Origin: Variovorax paradoxus NBRC 15149 | GTDB lineage: Bacteria; Pseudomonadota; Gammaproteobacteria; Burkholderiales; Burkholderiaceae_C | NCBI RefSeq assembly: GCF_001591365.1 | Contig: NZ_BCUT01000001.1 | Location: forward strand, 2,604,001 to 2,668,000 | Length of the DNA: 64,000 nucleotides | Direction of reading: 5' to 3' | Part shown: positions 1-8,303 of the stretch, in pieces | How the letters are laid out: every line of letters begins with the position of its first letter | Position numbering within the stretch: the stretch's first letter is position 1 | Translations under genes and position numbers: made by a program | Notes under the pieces: model-generated | Seen by the model: the letters and a program-made list of their open reading frames with translations, nothing else | Told to the model about the DNA's origin: nothing | The model's database searches: none

Positions 1-998
1 CACTCGCGGCCGCGCGCGATGCCGCAGCGCAGGCGCGCCTGGCTGCCGGCAGCGTCGACCCCGAACGCCTGGGCATCTACTGGGGCAGCGGGCTGGCGGG
101 CGCCGGCAGCTTCGACGACACCACGCGCGCGCTCTACGGTGAGCAGCGCCGCATGCGGCCGACCACCGTGCTCACCGTGATGCCCAACGCGGCGGTGGCG
201 GAGCTCGCATTGCAGTTCGGCGCACAGGGCGCGGCCATTGCATACGCCTGCGCCTGCGCCTCCTCGGCCGTGGCCATCGGCGAGGCGATGCGCGCCATCC
301 GGGGCGGCTGGATCGATGTGGCCATCGTCGGGGGACACGAGGCCATGCTCACGCCGGGCGTGATGGCCAGCTGGCATGCGATGCGCGTCACGGCGCCGCC
401 GCCGCCCGGTGCACCCGCCAGCGCCTGTCGGCCGTTCTCGAGCGACCGCGCGGGCTTCGCACTCGGCGAAGGCGCGGCGGCGCTGGTGCTCGAATCGGAA
501 GCGCATGCCAGCGCGCGAGGCGCCGTCCACGCCTCTTCGCTCTTCCTGGCGGGCTATGCCACCAATTGCGACGCCACGCACATCACCAACCCCGACTCCG
601 CCGGCCAGGTGCGTGCCATGCGCGCGGCGCTGCGCGATGCGGGGATCGAGGCCGCGCAGGTCGGCCACATCAATGCGCACGGCACGGCGACCATTGCCGG
701 CGACGCCGCCGAGGCTGCCTCGATCCGCGAAGTGTTCGGCAACGCCACGCCCGTGAGCGCCACCAAGGCCATCCACGGCCATGCGCTGGGCGGCGGCGGT
801 GCCATCGAGCTGGTGGCGGCGCTGCGAACGCTGGCGCAAGGGGTGCTTCCGCCGACCGCCAACCTGCGCGTGCCCGATGCGGCCTTCGATCTGGACTTCG
901 TGCGCGGCGAGCCGCGCGAAGCCCGCCACCTGCGCTACGTGCTTTCCAATTCGTTCGCGTTCGGAGGCACCAACGCCGTGCTGGTTGCGGGCCGTTGA
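1..998 (+). CDS. Beta-ketoacyl-ACP synthase (FabF/KAS II type), 5' end outside window
   Basis: Condensing enzyme of the thiolase fold that elongates acyl chains on acyl carrier protein in fatty acid or polyketide-like synthesis. The frame is open from base 3, so the start lies before the window. The family's catalytic triad is visible: a cysteine in the motif CACASSAVAIG (codon 255-257), a histidine in NAHGTAT (codon 678-680) and a histidine in GHALGGGG (codon 780-782). The C-terminus keeps the usual SNSFAFGGTNAVLV ending. Which pathway it serves (housekeeping FabF, aryl-polyene or another cluster) cannot be told without the upstream genes. The family call is firm and the specific role is open. 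Confidence 0.85.
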   Translation, partial: LAAARDAAAQARLAAGSVDPERLGIYWGSGLAGAGSFDDTTRALYGEQRRMRPTTVLTVMPNAAVAELALQFGAQGAAIAYACACASSAVAIGEAMRAIRGGWIDVAIVGGHEAMLTPGVMASWHAMRVTAPPPPGAPASACRPFSSDRAGFALGEGAAALVLESEAHASARGAVHASSLFLAGYATNCDATHITNPDSAGQVRAMRAALRDAGIEAAQVGHINAHGTATIAGDAAEAASIREVFGNATPVSATKAIHGHALGGGGAIELVAALRTLAQGVLPPTANLRVPDAAFDLDFVRGEPREARHLRYVLSNSFAFGGTNAVLVAGR

Positions 999-1065
999 AG
1001 AACAGCGTGCCGGCGGGACTGGGTATGCTGGCGCCTTCGCCGCATCCGCAGAAAACCCGTCATCC

Positions 1066-1548
1066 ATGCGCAGGCTCGCCACACCCCAGGACCTCGAAGC
1101 GGTCTTCACCATCTACATGCACGAGAGCGTGGTGCCGTTCCTCGGCTACGACCCGATGCCGCTCGATGAATTCCGCGCCATCTACAAGGAGCTGGTCGAC
1201 AGCCGCAGCTTCTACCTCTATGAAGCCGAGGGCCGCGTCGCGGGCTTCTACCGTGCGACGCGCTACCCGGGCCGCGCGCGGCACGTGGCCTGCTTCGGCA
1301 CGCTGGCGGTCGATCCGTCGCTGCACGGCAAGGGCATTGCGCAGGCGATGGTGAACGATGCCATTGCCAGGCTCAAGGCCGAGGGCGTCAAGCGCATCGA
1401 GCTCTATGCCGAGAGCGACAACGCGCCGGGCCTGCGCTTCTACGAGAAGCTGGGCTTCGAGTACGAAGGCACCCTGCGCAGGTTCTACAAGCGCGCCGGC
1501 GAGGCCGACTACATCGACGATCACCTGCTGGCGCTGCTGATCGATTGA
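1066..1548 (+). CDS. GNAT family N-acetyltransferase
   Basis: About 160-residue single-domain acetyltransferase that would move an acetyl group from acetyl-CoA to an amine; the substrate is unknown. The ATG at 1066 gives MRRLATPQDLEAVF, the expected beta1-alpha1 opening of the fold. The acetyl-CoA loop is seen as DPSLHGKGIAQAM, and the C-terminal NAPGLRFYEKLGFEYEGTLRRF is the typical last helix and strand. A longer open frame reaches back into the ketoacyl synthase gene but overlaps it out of frame, so the internal ATG was chosen. It lies 67 bases after the preceding stop and ends 13 bases before the convergent copA stop. Confidence 0.85.
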   Translation: MRRLATPQDLEAVFTIYMHESVVPFLGYDPMPLDEFRAIYKELVDSRSFYLYEAEGRVAGFYRATRYPGRARHVACFGTLAVDPSLHGKGIAQAMVNDAIARLKAEGVKRIELYAESDNAPGLRFYEKLGFEYEGTLRRFYKRAGEADYIDDHLLALLID

Positions 1549-1561
1549 GATCGGCGAAGGC

Positions 1562-3805
1562 TCAGGGCTTCCAGCGCCGCAGCAGCAGCGCGTTGGCCAT
1601 CACGCTGACGCTCGACAACGCCATCGCCGCACCCGCCACCACCGGGCTCAGCAGCCCGAAGGCGGCCAGCGGAATCCCGGCCACGTTGTAGGCAAAGGCC
1701 CAGAACAGGTTCTGCCGGATCTTGGCCACCGTGCGTGCCGAGAGCTCGAGCGCCTCGGCCACGAGCGCCAGGTCGCCGCGCATCAGCGTGATGCCCGCCG
1801 CTTCCATTGCCACGTCGGTGCCGCCGCCCGCAGGCGCCATCGCAATGCCCACGTCGGCCGCGGCCAGTGCGGGTGCGTCGTTGGCACCGTCGCCGATCAT
1901 CGCGACCACCTGGCCGTTCTTCTTCAGGGCGCTGACCTGCGCCGCCTTGTCGGCGGGCAGCACCTCGGCGCGCACGTCCTCGGCCGCAATGCCGAGCCGC
2001 GCGGCCATCGCCTGCGCAGCGCGCAGGTTGTCGCCCGAGATCATCACCACGCGCAAGCCGCGTGCATGCAGCGTGCGGATGGCTTGCGCGGCTTCGGGCT
2101 TGGGCTCGTCGGCAAAGGCCAGCAGCGCCTGCACCCGGGCAGCGCCCGCCGCGTCGAAACGCAGCAACGCGGACACCGTGGCGCCCTGCGCATGCAGGCG
2201 CTCGAGCTGTGCGGCGTCGGGCATGGCGCCGAGCTCCGCGCACCAGCGCAGGCTGGCAATGGCCCAGGGCTCGCCATCCACCAGGCCGCGCACGCCGCGG
2301 CCCGGCATCGCCTGCATCGCGCTCAACGGCGGCGGCTGCAGGCCACGCTGCGCGGCAGCCGCCATCACGGCGCGTGCCAGCGGATGCTCGCTGCCGCCTT
2401 GCAGGCTCGCAGCGATGGCGAGCAATGCGGCTTCGTCGCCGCCGCCCGCCACCGGCACCAGCGCCGTGAGCACCGGGCGGCCCAGCGTCAGCGTGCCGGT
2501 CTTGTCGAAGGCCACGGTGCCGACACGGTGCGCCAGCTCCAGCGCCCGCGCGTCCTTGATGAGGATGCCGCGACGCGCCGCCACGCCGGTGCCGGCCATC
2601 ACCGCGACCGGCGTTGCCAGGCCCAGTGCACAGGGGCAGGCAATCACCAGCACGGCCACCGCATGGATCATCGCAAGCTCGATGCCGGCGCCCGCGAGCA
2701 GCCAGCCCGCCAGCGTGGCCAGCGCAATCGCCAGCACCACCGGCACGAACACGGCCGCGACCTGGTCCACCAGGCGCTGGATCGGCGCCTTGGCGGCCTG
2801 CGCATCCTCGACCAGGCGGATGATGCGCGCCAGCACGCTCTCGGCACCCACCGCACTCACCTCGACGACCATGCGGCCGTCGCCGTTCACGGCGCCGCCC
2901 GTCAGTGCGTCGCCAGGGCCCTTCGGCACCGGCAGCGGCTCGCCCGTGAGCATCGATTCATCGACCTCGGACTGCCCCTCGATCACGCGCGCATCGGCGG
3001 GCACGCGTTCGCCCGGACGCACCGCGAGCCGGTCGCCCACCATCACCTCGGCCAACGGCACGTCGCTTTCGCCGCGCGGACCGACCAGGTGCGCGGTCTC
3101 GGGCCGCAACTGCTGCAGCGCGCGGATGGCCGAGGTGGCCTGCCGCTTGGCGCGCGCCTCCAGCCACTTGCCGAGCAGCACCAGCGTGATCACCACGGCC
3201 GAGGCTTCGAAATACAGATGCGGCATGCCGCCGTGCCCCGCATGATCGCCCGTGGCCGCGCGCCACCAGAGCCAGAGCGACAAGCCGAATGCCGCGCTGG
3301 TGCCGAGCGCCACCAGCAGGTCCATGTTGCCGGTGCCCGCCCTTGCGGCATGCCAGCCCGCGCGGTAGAAGCGCGCGCCGAGCCAGAACTGCACTGGCGC
3401 CGCCAGCAGCAGCTGCAGCCAGGGCGCCAGCATCCAGTCCTGCCCGAAGGGTTGGCCGAGCATCGGTGCCAAGAGCGGTATCGAGAGCAGCAGCCCGACG
3501 CCCACGGGCCCGAAACCGTACCAGGGCGACAGCGCAGCGGCGTCGTCGGCCGCGCTGCTGGCCGCGCGCGGCTCGTAGCCGGCGGCGCGCACGGCGCGGC
3601 GCAGGCGGGCGTTCATGTCTTCGCCGCCGGCGGCGGTCACCACGCGGGCCGATTCGGTCGCGAGGTTGACACTCACGTCCTGCACGCCCGGCACGTTCTT
3701 GAGCGCGCGTTCCACGCGCATCACGCAAGAGGCGCAGGTCATGCCGCCGACGGAAAGATCGAGGGTGCTCATCGGGTCGTGTAGGTTGTGCAGCAGATTG
3801 TCCAT
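1562..3805 (-). CDS. copA: Copper-exporting P-type ATPase
   Basis: P1B-type ATPase that pumps Cu(I) from the cytoplasm to the periplasm. It has one N-terminal heavy-metal-associated domain with GMTCASC (Cys24 and Cys27), then membrane helices, the actuator motif TGEP, the ion-site motif CPC in the sixth helix ([11 protein letters not shown]), the phosphorylation motif DKTGTLT, SEHPLA in the nucleotide-binding domain and [10 protein letters not shown] in the hinge. At 747 residues it is normal for bacterial CopA. The first ATG (3805) sits at the predicted transcription start of the CueR-type promoter, so either the message is leaderless or translation begins at the ATG at 3769 ([10 protein letters not shown]). 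It is divergent from copZ-cueR, which should supply its chaperone and regulator. Confidence 0.95.
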   Translation of the reverse strand: MDNLLHNLHDPMSTLDLSVGGMTCASCVMRVERALKNVPGVQDVSVNLATESARVVTAAGGEDMNARLRRAVRAAGYEPRAASSAADDAAALSPWYGFGPVGVGLLLSIPLLAPMLGQPFGQDWMLAPWLQLLLAAPVQFWLGARFYRAGWHAARAGTGNMDLLVALGTSAAFGLSLWLWWRAATGDHAGHGGMPHLYFEASAVVITLVLLGKWLEARAKRQATSAIRALQQLRPETAHLVGPRGESDVPLAEVMVGDRLAVRPGERVPADARVIEGQSEVDESMLTGEPLPVPKGPGDALTGGAVNGDGRMVVEVSAVGAESVLARIIRLVEDAQAAKAPIQRLVDQVAAVFVPVVLAIALATLAGWLLAGAGIELAMIHAVAVLVIACPCALGLATPVAVMAGTGVAARRGILIKDARALELAHRVGTVAFDKTGTLTLGRPVLTALVPVAGGGDEAALLAIAASLQGGSEHPLARAVMAAAAQRGLQPPPLSAMQAMPGRGVRGLVDGEPWAIASLRWCAELGAMPDAAQLERLHAQGATVSALLRFDAAGAARVQALLAFADEPKPEAAQAIRTLHARGLRVVMISGDNLRAAQAMAARLGIAAEDVRAEVLPADKAAQVSALKKNGQVVAMIGDGANDAPALAAADVGIAMAPAGGGTDVAMEAAGITLMRGDLALVAEALELSARTVAKIRQNLFWAFAYNVAGIPLAAFGLLSPVVAGAAMALSSVSVMANALLLRRWKP

Positions 3806-3811
3806 GCCCCG

Positions 3812-3842
3812 AGGCTAAAGTCTCACATCATGGCAAGGTCAA
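3812..3842 (-). promoter_or_regulatory. CueR-type promoter/operator for copA
   Basis: On the minus strand a TTGACC -35 (3842-3837) is followed by a 19-base spacer and TAGCCT (3817-3812). The overlong 19-base spacer is the hallmark of MerR-family promoters, and the layout matches the E. coli copA promoter base for base over much of its length (TTGACCTT ... TTTAGCCT). CueR bound with Cu(I) would realign the two elements. The expected start site is near 3805. Confidence 0.7.
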
Positions 3843-3873
3843 GCCGGCACGCGCAGTGTCCCTGCGCTGGACA

Positions 3874-3898
3874 TTGACATCATGAGAAGGTTCAAACT
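3874..3898. promoter_or_regulatory. Second CueR-like box upstream of copZ-cueR
   Basis: The plus-strand text GACATCATGAGAAGGTTCAA closely repeats CACATCATGGCAAGGTCAA of the copA box (about 3823-3842), in the same orientation. It lies 43 bases before the copZ start. A TTGACA (3874-3879) reads toward copZ, but no convincing -10 follows at 19 bases. It may be a second CueR site for copZ-cueR or an upstream site for copA. Confidence 0.45.
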
Positions 3899-3940
3899 GG
3901 CGCTTCGTTCACTTCATTTCATCCAAAAGGAGCAAACACG

Positions 3941-4135
3941 ATGAGCCAGAAATTCCAGGTATCGGGCATGAGCTGCGGCCACTGCGTGAGCGCGGTGCAG
4001 AACGCGGTACAGACGGTGGACCCCGAAGCGCAGGTCACGGTGGATCTTGAAACCGGCCATGTCGACGTGGTGAGCGCGCAGCCCCGAAAGGACATCGTGG
4101 CGGCCATCGAGAACGCCGGCTACCGGGTCCAATGA
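3941..4135 (+). CDS. copZ: Cytoplasmic copper chaperone (heavy-metal-associated domain)
   Basis: A 64-residue free-standing HMA domain that carries Cu(I) to the CopA ATPase. The Cu(I) site is GMSCGHC near the N-terminus, followed by the beta-alpha-beta-beta-alpha-beta pattern (VSAVQNAVQTVDPEAQVTVD ... IENAGYRVQ). A purine-rich AAAAGGAG lies 9-10 bases before the ATG. Its stop overlaps the cueR start (ATGA at 4132-4135), so the two are almost surely cotranslated from the divergent copper-responsive region. Confidence 0.93.
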   Translation: MSQKFQVSGMSCGHCVSAVQNAVQTVDPEAQVTVDLETGHVDVVSAQPRKDIVAAIENAGYRVQ

Positions 4136-4536
4136 GCGGCTTCGGCACCGTTTCCATTGGCGAGGCCGCGCGGCTCTCGGGTGTCTCGGCGCGCATGGTG
4201 CGCCACTACGAAGGGCTGGGCCTGCTGCCCCCGGTGGCGCGCACCGACAGCGGCTACCGCCAGTACGGCGATGCCGACATCCACACGCTGCGCTTCATCA
4301 AGCGTTCGCGCGATCTCGGCTTCTCGATGGAAGAGATCGCCGAGCTCGTGGGCCTGTGGCACAACCGCCGCCGTGCGAGCGCCAGCGTGAAGCGCATTGC
4401 GCAAAGGCACCTGGGCGAACTGGAGCAGCGCATTGCCGACATGCAGTCGATGCGCAGCACGCTTGCGCACCTGGTGCACTGCTGCCACGGCGACGCACGC
4501 CCCGACTGCCCCATCCTCGACGACCTCGCGAAATAA
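4132..4536 (+). CDS. cueR: MerR-family Cu(I)-responsive regulator CueR
   Basis: A 134-residue MerR-type activator with an N-terminal winged helix (IGEAARLSGVSARMVRHYE), a long dimerisation helix and a C-terminal metal loop. The CCHGDARPDC segment carries the two cysteines spaced as in CueR (C-x7-C), which points to Cu(I)/Ag(I) rather than Zn or Hg. It overlaps copZ by four bases and would act on the copA-copZ intergenic boxes. Confidence 0.9.
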   Translation: MSGFGTVSIGEAARLSGVSARMVRHYEGLGLLPPVARTDSGYRQYGDADIHTLRFIKRSRDLGFSMEEIAELVGLWHNRRRASASVKRIAQRHLGELEQRIADMQSMRSTLAHLVHCCHGDARPDCPILDDLAK

Positions 4537-4548
4537 GCGAAGAAAGAC

Positions 4549-5550
4549 TCACGCTCCCCTGACGAGCGACAGCACTTTTCCGGCGTCGAGGGTGCGGGCC
4601 TTTTCCTGGATCGCCGGCAGGTACTGGGTCTGCAGGCTCTTGCCTTCCTGCACCACGCCCGAGAAAGTTTCCTTGAGCATCTGCGCCGAGAGCGTGCGGC
4701 CGCCGGCGTAGTAGCGCTTGGCCACGTGCCCGAGCGCATAGGTCGAGGCGAAGCTCATGCCCGAGCTCACCGCCTGGTTGCCGAGGCCGCGCAACAAACC
4801 GCCACCCATCTTGCCGAGCAGGCCGCCAAGCAGCTTGCGCCCGGCCTGCTCCAGGTACTGCGAAGTCAGGCCCACGCCGACCGTCGCCAGAAAATCCTTC
4901 ACATGGCCGCTGTCGAGCTCGTAGCCGTAGGCCTTGCCGATGCGGTAGACCAGCTTCATCTGCAGCGGAATGATCGCCATGGTCGAGAGCGTCTCGGGCA
5001 GCAGTTCGAGCGCGCCGTTGAGGATGGAGGCGTTGAGGATCGACTTGTCGAGCTCCGCGCTGTCGGGCGATGGCGCAGCAGCAGCAACAGCGGCGGGCGC
5101 CACGGCCGTGGCCGTACCGGCGGCCGCCGCCGGCACCGCCGCGGCAATCTCTTCCGCCTGCTGCGAGAACTGCGCCGCCGAGGCATCGAGCCCGAGCGAG
5201 CTGCGCACGTCCGCCAGGAACATGCGCTCGGCATCGGACTGCGTGCCATCCGCATCGCACACGCACACCGCCATCTCGTAGGCCAGCTGCTTCGATTCCG
5301 TGCTCTTGAGATCGCCCGCGACCGAGGCCAGCGAGACGCGCTTCATCAGCACGTCCTGGTAGAGCGTGGGCAGGTTCATGCCGTCGGCTTGCGAAAGACC
5401 TTCGGCAATGCGCTTGATCTCGGCGCGTTCGCGCTCGTGCTTCTCGCCGTCGACAAAGGCGGCCAGCAGGCTGAGGGACACGATGGCCCGGGTTTCGGAA
5501 GGTGTCACGTTCGAATTTCCACTGGTTGAGGGACAAAGTTCGTTCGGCAT
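4549..5550 (-). CDS. TerB-like plus DUF697-like protein
   Basis: About 333 residues. The N-terminal third (LAAFVDGEKHERERAEIKRIAEGL ... AVCVCDADGTQSDAERMFL) has the two-helix-repeat look of TerB/tellurite-resistance domains, with acidic DGE and DADG loops. An alanine-rich linker (AVPAAAAGTATAVAPAAVAAAA) leads to a C-terminal region (IPLQMKLVYRIGKAYGYELD ... GLGNQAVSSGMSFASTYALGHVAKRYYAGGR) like the DUF697 domain found at the end of some membrane-associated GTPases. No GTPase domain is present. The ATG at 5550 was chosen over a TTG at 5586. Function is unknown; a membrane-associated stress role is plausible. Its 5' end faces the origin-like region. Confidence 0.7.
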   Translation of the reverse strand: MPNELCPSTSGNSNVTPSETRAIVSLSLLAAFVDGEKHERERAEIKRIAEGLSQADGMNLPTLYQDVLMKRVSLASVAGDLKSTESKQLAYEMAVCVCDADGTQSDAERMFLADVRSSLGLDASAAQFSQQAEEIAAAVPAAAAGTATAVAPAAVAAAAPSPDSAELDKSILNASILNGALELLPETLSTMAIIPLQMKLVYRIGKAYGYELDSGHVKDFLATVGVGLTSQYLEQAGRKLLGGLLGKMGGGLLRGLGNQAVSSGMSFASTYALGHVAKRYYAGGRTLSAQMLKETFSGVVQEGKSLQTQYLPAIQEKARTLDAGKVLSLVRGA

Positions 5551-5600
5551 GGCGCCCGAAGGTTCCGCCGCCGGTTCTCCCCACAAAGCTTGGGCAACTC

Positions 5601-5609
5601 TGTGGATAA
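5601..5609 (-). promoter_or_regulatory. DnaA box (perfect TTATCCACA)
   Basis: TGTGGATAA on the plus strand is an exact match to the DnaA consensus on the minus strand. It is the leftmost box of the origin-like region. Confidence 0.7.
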
Positions 5610-5777
5610 CACTCGCACTTCCTTGTAAGAGAAAGCTAAGTGGTTGATCTTTAAGGAAAATCTACAGTCTGCCCAAATATGAGGCAATGAATTTCTCGCG
5701 CCGGAAAACGCCTTTGGCAGATTTTCCGGAGCCTGTCAAAGGACAACTCTGGGGAGATTTCCGGCACAAGCAGGGCG

Positions 5778-5786
5778 TTATCCACA
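5778..5786 (+). promoter_or_regulatory. DnaA box (perfect TTATCCACA)
   Basis: Exact match to the high-affinity DnaA consensus. Its GTTATCCACAGGGC context resembles box R1 of the E. coli origin. Confidence 0.7.
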
Positions 5787-5919
5787 GGGCCGGCGCTTCC
5801 GGCAATGTTGTTCCTTTTGGCGCGACAGCACAAAAGCGCAGCTGCGCACAGTGACGCGGGCATGACAAGTCCATGTCACGCAAGGAAAAAAGTGCCATGT
5901 CCACAGACCGGCGCTGCCC

Positions 5920-5965
5920 TTATCTACTACTACTAATTTGAATAAGAGAAATAAGAAATAGAAAC
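5920..5965 (+). other. DnaA-trio and AT-rich unwinding element
   Basis: TTAT is followed by CTACTACTACTAA and a run with almost no C (TTTGAATAAGAGAAATAAG and on). CTA repeats on this strand are TAG trios on the other, the single-strand DnaA binding motif next to the duplex unwinding site. The DnaA-like box 5897-5905 and a GC-rich spacer stand directly upstream in the expected order. Confidence 0.55.
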
Positions 5966-6075
5966 GGGGACAGCGCCGCGCCCGAAAAAAAGTCCGTGGA
6001 CGGCCGCGCCGTGTTCGCGGCGCCACGCAGCCAAACCAGCCTCGCCGGACGGCGCCCGCTCGCTAACATCCGGGG

Positions 6076-6858
6076 ATGAGCTTCAAACCGCGGATCCTGA
6101 TCGCCGAAGACGAATCGGGCATTGCCGACACCCTCCAGTACGTGCTCAAGAGCGATGGCTTCACGCCGGTCTGGTGCGCCACGGCCGAAGACGCCATCGC
6201 GCAATTCGCGCAGGAGCCGCCAGCGCTCGCGATCCTGGATGTCGGCCTGCCCGACCTCAACGGCTTCGAGCTGTTCAAGCGGCTGCGCGCGCTGAACCAG
6301 TCGCAGGGCGGCGCCGAGGTGCCGATGCTGTTTCTCACGGCGAGGAGCGACGAGATCGACCGCGTGGTGGGGCTGGAACTCGGTGCCGACGACTACATCG
6401 CCAAGCCCTTTTCGCCGCGCGAGCTGGTGGCGCGGGTGCGCACCATCCTGCGGCGCAGCGCACGAGCGGGCGCTGGAGGGGCCGCGGGCCCCGGCGATGG
6501 GGTACCCCCTCGAATTCCGGGCGCGGCGCCTCCAGCGACCGCCCAGCCCCCCGCAATGCCGTTTGCGCTGGACAACGAGCGCATGCAGATCCGCTACTAC
6601 GGACGCCTGCTCGAGCTCTCGCGCTACGAATACGGGCTGCTGCGCCTGCTGGTCCAGCGGCCCGGACGCGTGTTCACGCGCGACGAGCTGCTGCAGATGG
6701 TCTGGGATGACGCGAGCGACAGCTTCGACCGCACGGTCGATGCGCATGTGAAGACCCTGCGCGCCAAGCTCAAGGCCGTGGCGCCCGAGGTGGAGCCGAT
6801 CCGCACGCTGCGCGGCACCGGCTATGCGCTGAACGAAGAACTGCCCCAGACGCCGTGA
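6076..6858 (+). CDS. creB: Response regulator CreB (OmpR/PhoB type) with palindromic linker insertion
   Basis: A 260-residue transcription factor of the CreBC two-component system. The receiver domain shows the acidic pair in IAEDE, the phospho-acceptor Asp in LAILDVGLPDL and the lysine in DDYIAKPFSPREL. The C-terminal winged helix is complete (LLELSRYEYGLLRLLVQRPGRVFTRDELL ... VDAHVKTLRAKL). Between them lies a Gly/Pro/Ala-rich linker of about 35 residues encoded by a near-palindromic stretch (6471-6537), longer than is usual for this family. The ATG at 6076 starts MSFKPRILIAEDE. The gene overlaps creC by four bases, so they form an operon. CreB in E. coli binds TTCAC-N6-TTCAC, a pattern present at 13011-13026. 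Confidence 0.88.
   Translation: MSFKPRILIAEDESGIADTLQYVLKSDGFTPVWCATAEDAIAQFAQEPPALAILDVGLPDLNGFELFKRLRALNQSQGGAEVPMLFLTARSDEIDRVVGLELGADDYIAKPFSPRELVARVRTILRRSARAGAGGAAGPGDGVPPRIPGAAPPATAQPPAMPFALDNERMQIRYYGRLLELSRYEYGLLRLLVQRPGRVFTRDELLQMVWDDASDSFDRTVDAHVKTLRAKLKAVAPEVEPIRTLRGTGYALNEELPQTP
6471..6537. repeat. Near-palindromic element inside creB
   Basis: Left arm CGCTGGAGGGGCCGCG (6471-6486) and right arm CGCGGCGCCTCCAGCG (6522-6537) are inverted copies matching at 15 of 16 bases. Between them a second palindrome GGGGTACCCC (6499-6508) sits at the exact centre. The element keeps the reading frame and encodes the interdomain linker of CreB. It could fold as a long hairpin in DNA or mRNA. 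Confidence 0.75.
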
Positions 6859-8297
6859 GTCGGCGCACGCGGATTTTTATCGGCATCCTGCTGATCTACA
6901 CGGCGGGCATCGCCTTCCTGCTCTACCGCGTGGTGTCGGACATCGATCCGCGCTACCGCGAATCGGCCGAGGAATCGCTGGTCGAGACTTCGCAGCTCGT
7001 GGCCAGCCTGGTCGAGCAGGACGTGATCGCGGGCGCCCTCAACACCGCGCGGCTGGAGCCGCTGTTCCGCACGGTCTATGCGCGCGAGTTCTCCGCGCAG
7101 ATCTACAACCTGCACAAGAACCGCGTCGAGCTGCGCGTGTACGTCACCGACCGCAGCGGCCGCGTGGTGTTCGATTCGCTCGGCCGGCACCTGGGCACCG
7201 ACTATTCGCAGTGGAGCGACGTGAGCCGCACGCTCGCCGGCCTGTACGGTGCGCGCACCTCGCGCGACGTCGACGGCGACCCGCGCACTTCGGTGATGTA
7301 CGTGGGCGCGCCGATCCGGTGGAACAACGAGATCGTCGGCATGGTCAGCGTCGGCAAGCCGGTGCAGAGCTTCGGCCAGTTCGTGGAGGACGCGCGCGCC
7401 CGCACGCTGTGGGTGGGCGTGGGATCGGGGCTGGCGCTGCTGCTGCTGGCGGTGATCGTCTCGGTCTGGCTGGTGCGGCCTTTCGGGCTGATCTCGGACT
7501 ACTGGGCCTGGGTGCGCGCGCAGCGCACGCTGAGCCTTTCGCGCATGGCGCGGCGCGCGGTCGATGCGGTGCGCACCGGCTTCAGCGAAATGCGCGATGC
7601 GCTGACCGGCCGCAACTACGTGGCCGACTACGTGCAGACCTTCACGCACGAAGTGAAGAGCCCGCTCTCGGCGATCCGCGGCGCGGCCGAGCTGCTGCAG
7701 GAGCCGTCGATGCCGCATGCCGAGCGCGAGCGCTTCCTGAAGAACATCGAACGCGAAACGCAGCGCATCCAGGAAATCGTCGACCGCATGATGGAGCTCA
7801 CCGCGCTGGAAACCCGCCACGGGCTGGACCGCACGGAGCCGGTGGCGCTGGCTTCGCTGATCGAGGACATCGCGATCAGCGCGCAGCCCGCGGCGGCCAA
7901 GCGCAACATCGGCGTGCGCGTGAACATCCGCGCCGAGGCGCGCGCGGAGGGCGACCCCTTCCTGCTGCGGCGCGCCATCAGCAACCTGCTGGACAACGCG
8001 ATCGATTTTTCACCGCAGGGCAGCGAGGTGCTGCTGACGCTGGAGACCACCTCGAAGCTCGCGCGCGTGAGCGTGCGCGACCATGGCCCGGGCATTCCGG
8101 ACTACGCACAGGAAAAGGTCTTCCAGAAGTTCTATTCGCTCGCGCGGCCGCACAGCCAAAAGAAGAGCACCGGGCTCGGGCTGGCCTTCGTGAAGGAGAT
8201 TGCCGCGCTGCACCGCGGGCGCATCGAGCTCGGCAATGCGGCGCGCGGCGGCGCGGTGGCCACGCTCACGCTGCCGCTGCTGCCGTCACACCACTGA
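6855..8297 (+). CDS. creC: Sensor histidine kinase CreC
   Basis: A 480-residue inner-membrane kinase for CreB. Residues 1-30 form a signal-anchor helix, followed by a periplasmic PAS-like domain (YVTDRSGRVVFDS ... DYSQWSDVSRTLAGLYGARTS ... SVMYVGAPI) strongly like E. coli CreC. A second helix (VGVGSGLALLLLAVIVSVWLV) leads to an H-box FTHEVKSPLSAIRGAAELL with the phospho-accepting His, an N-box NLLDNAIDF and G-boxes DHGPGIPD and STGLGLAFV. The start overlaps creB (ATGA). The resemblance extends through the sensor domain, so this is more than a generic kinase call. Confidence 0.9.
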   Translation: MSRRTRIFIGILLIYTAGIAFLLYRVVSDIDPRYRESAEESLVETSQLVASLVEQDVIAGALNTARLEPLFRTVYAREFSAQIYNLHKNRVELRVYVTDRSGRVVFDSLGRHLGTDYSQWSDVSRTLAGLYGARTSRDVDGDPRTSVMYVGAPIRWNNEIVGMVSVGKPVQSFGQFVEDARARTLWVGVGSGLALLLLAVIVSVWLVRPFGLISDYWAWVRAQRTLSLSRMARRAVDAVRTGFSEMRDALTGRNYVADYVQTFTHEVKSPLSAIRGAAELLQEPSMPHAERERFLKNIERETQRIQEIVDRMMELTALETRHGLDRTEPVALASLIEDIAISAQPAAAKRNIGVRVNIRAEARAEGDPFLLRRAISNLLDNAIDFSPQGSEVLLTLETTSKLARVSVRDHGPGIPDYAQEKVFQKFYSLARPHSQKKSTGLGLAFVKEIAALHRGRIELGNAARGGAVATLTLPLLPSHH

Positions 8298-8303
8298 AGG
8301 GGG

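Larger units (their letters stand above)
5595..5970. other. oriC: Candidate replication origin (oriC): DnaA boxes, DnaA-trio and AT-rich tract
   Basis: The 525 bases between 5551 and 6075 hold no convincing gene. They contain a perfect DnaA box TTATCCACA on the minus strand (5601-5609), a second on the plus strand (5778-5786), and a weaker ATGTCCACA (5897-5905). The weak box is followed by a GC-rich spacer (5906-5919), then TTAT and four CTA repeats (5924-5935), and an AT-rich tract (5933-5965). Box, GC-rich spacer and CTA repeats in this order match the published bacterial basal unwinding element, with the trio read as TAG on the complement. The region lies about 29 kb from dnaA, which is unusual but known in some Burkholderiales. 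Confidence 0.6.

Noticed and set aside
5651..6026. Short minus-strand frames in the origin-like region
   Set aside because: They lack ribosome-binding sites and conserved features, overlap one another and are absent from the family knowledge I can recall.
6471..6537. A frameshift or pseudogene in creB
   Set aside because: The insertion is a multiple of three in effect, since the winged helix follows in the same frame.
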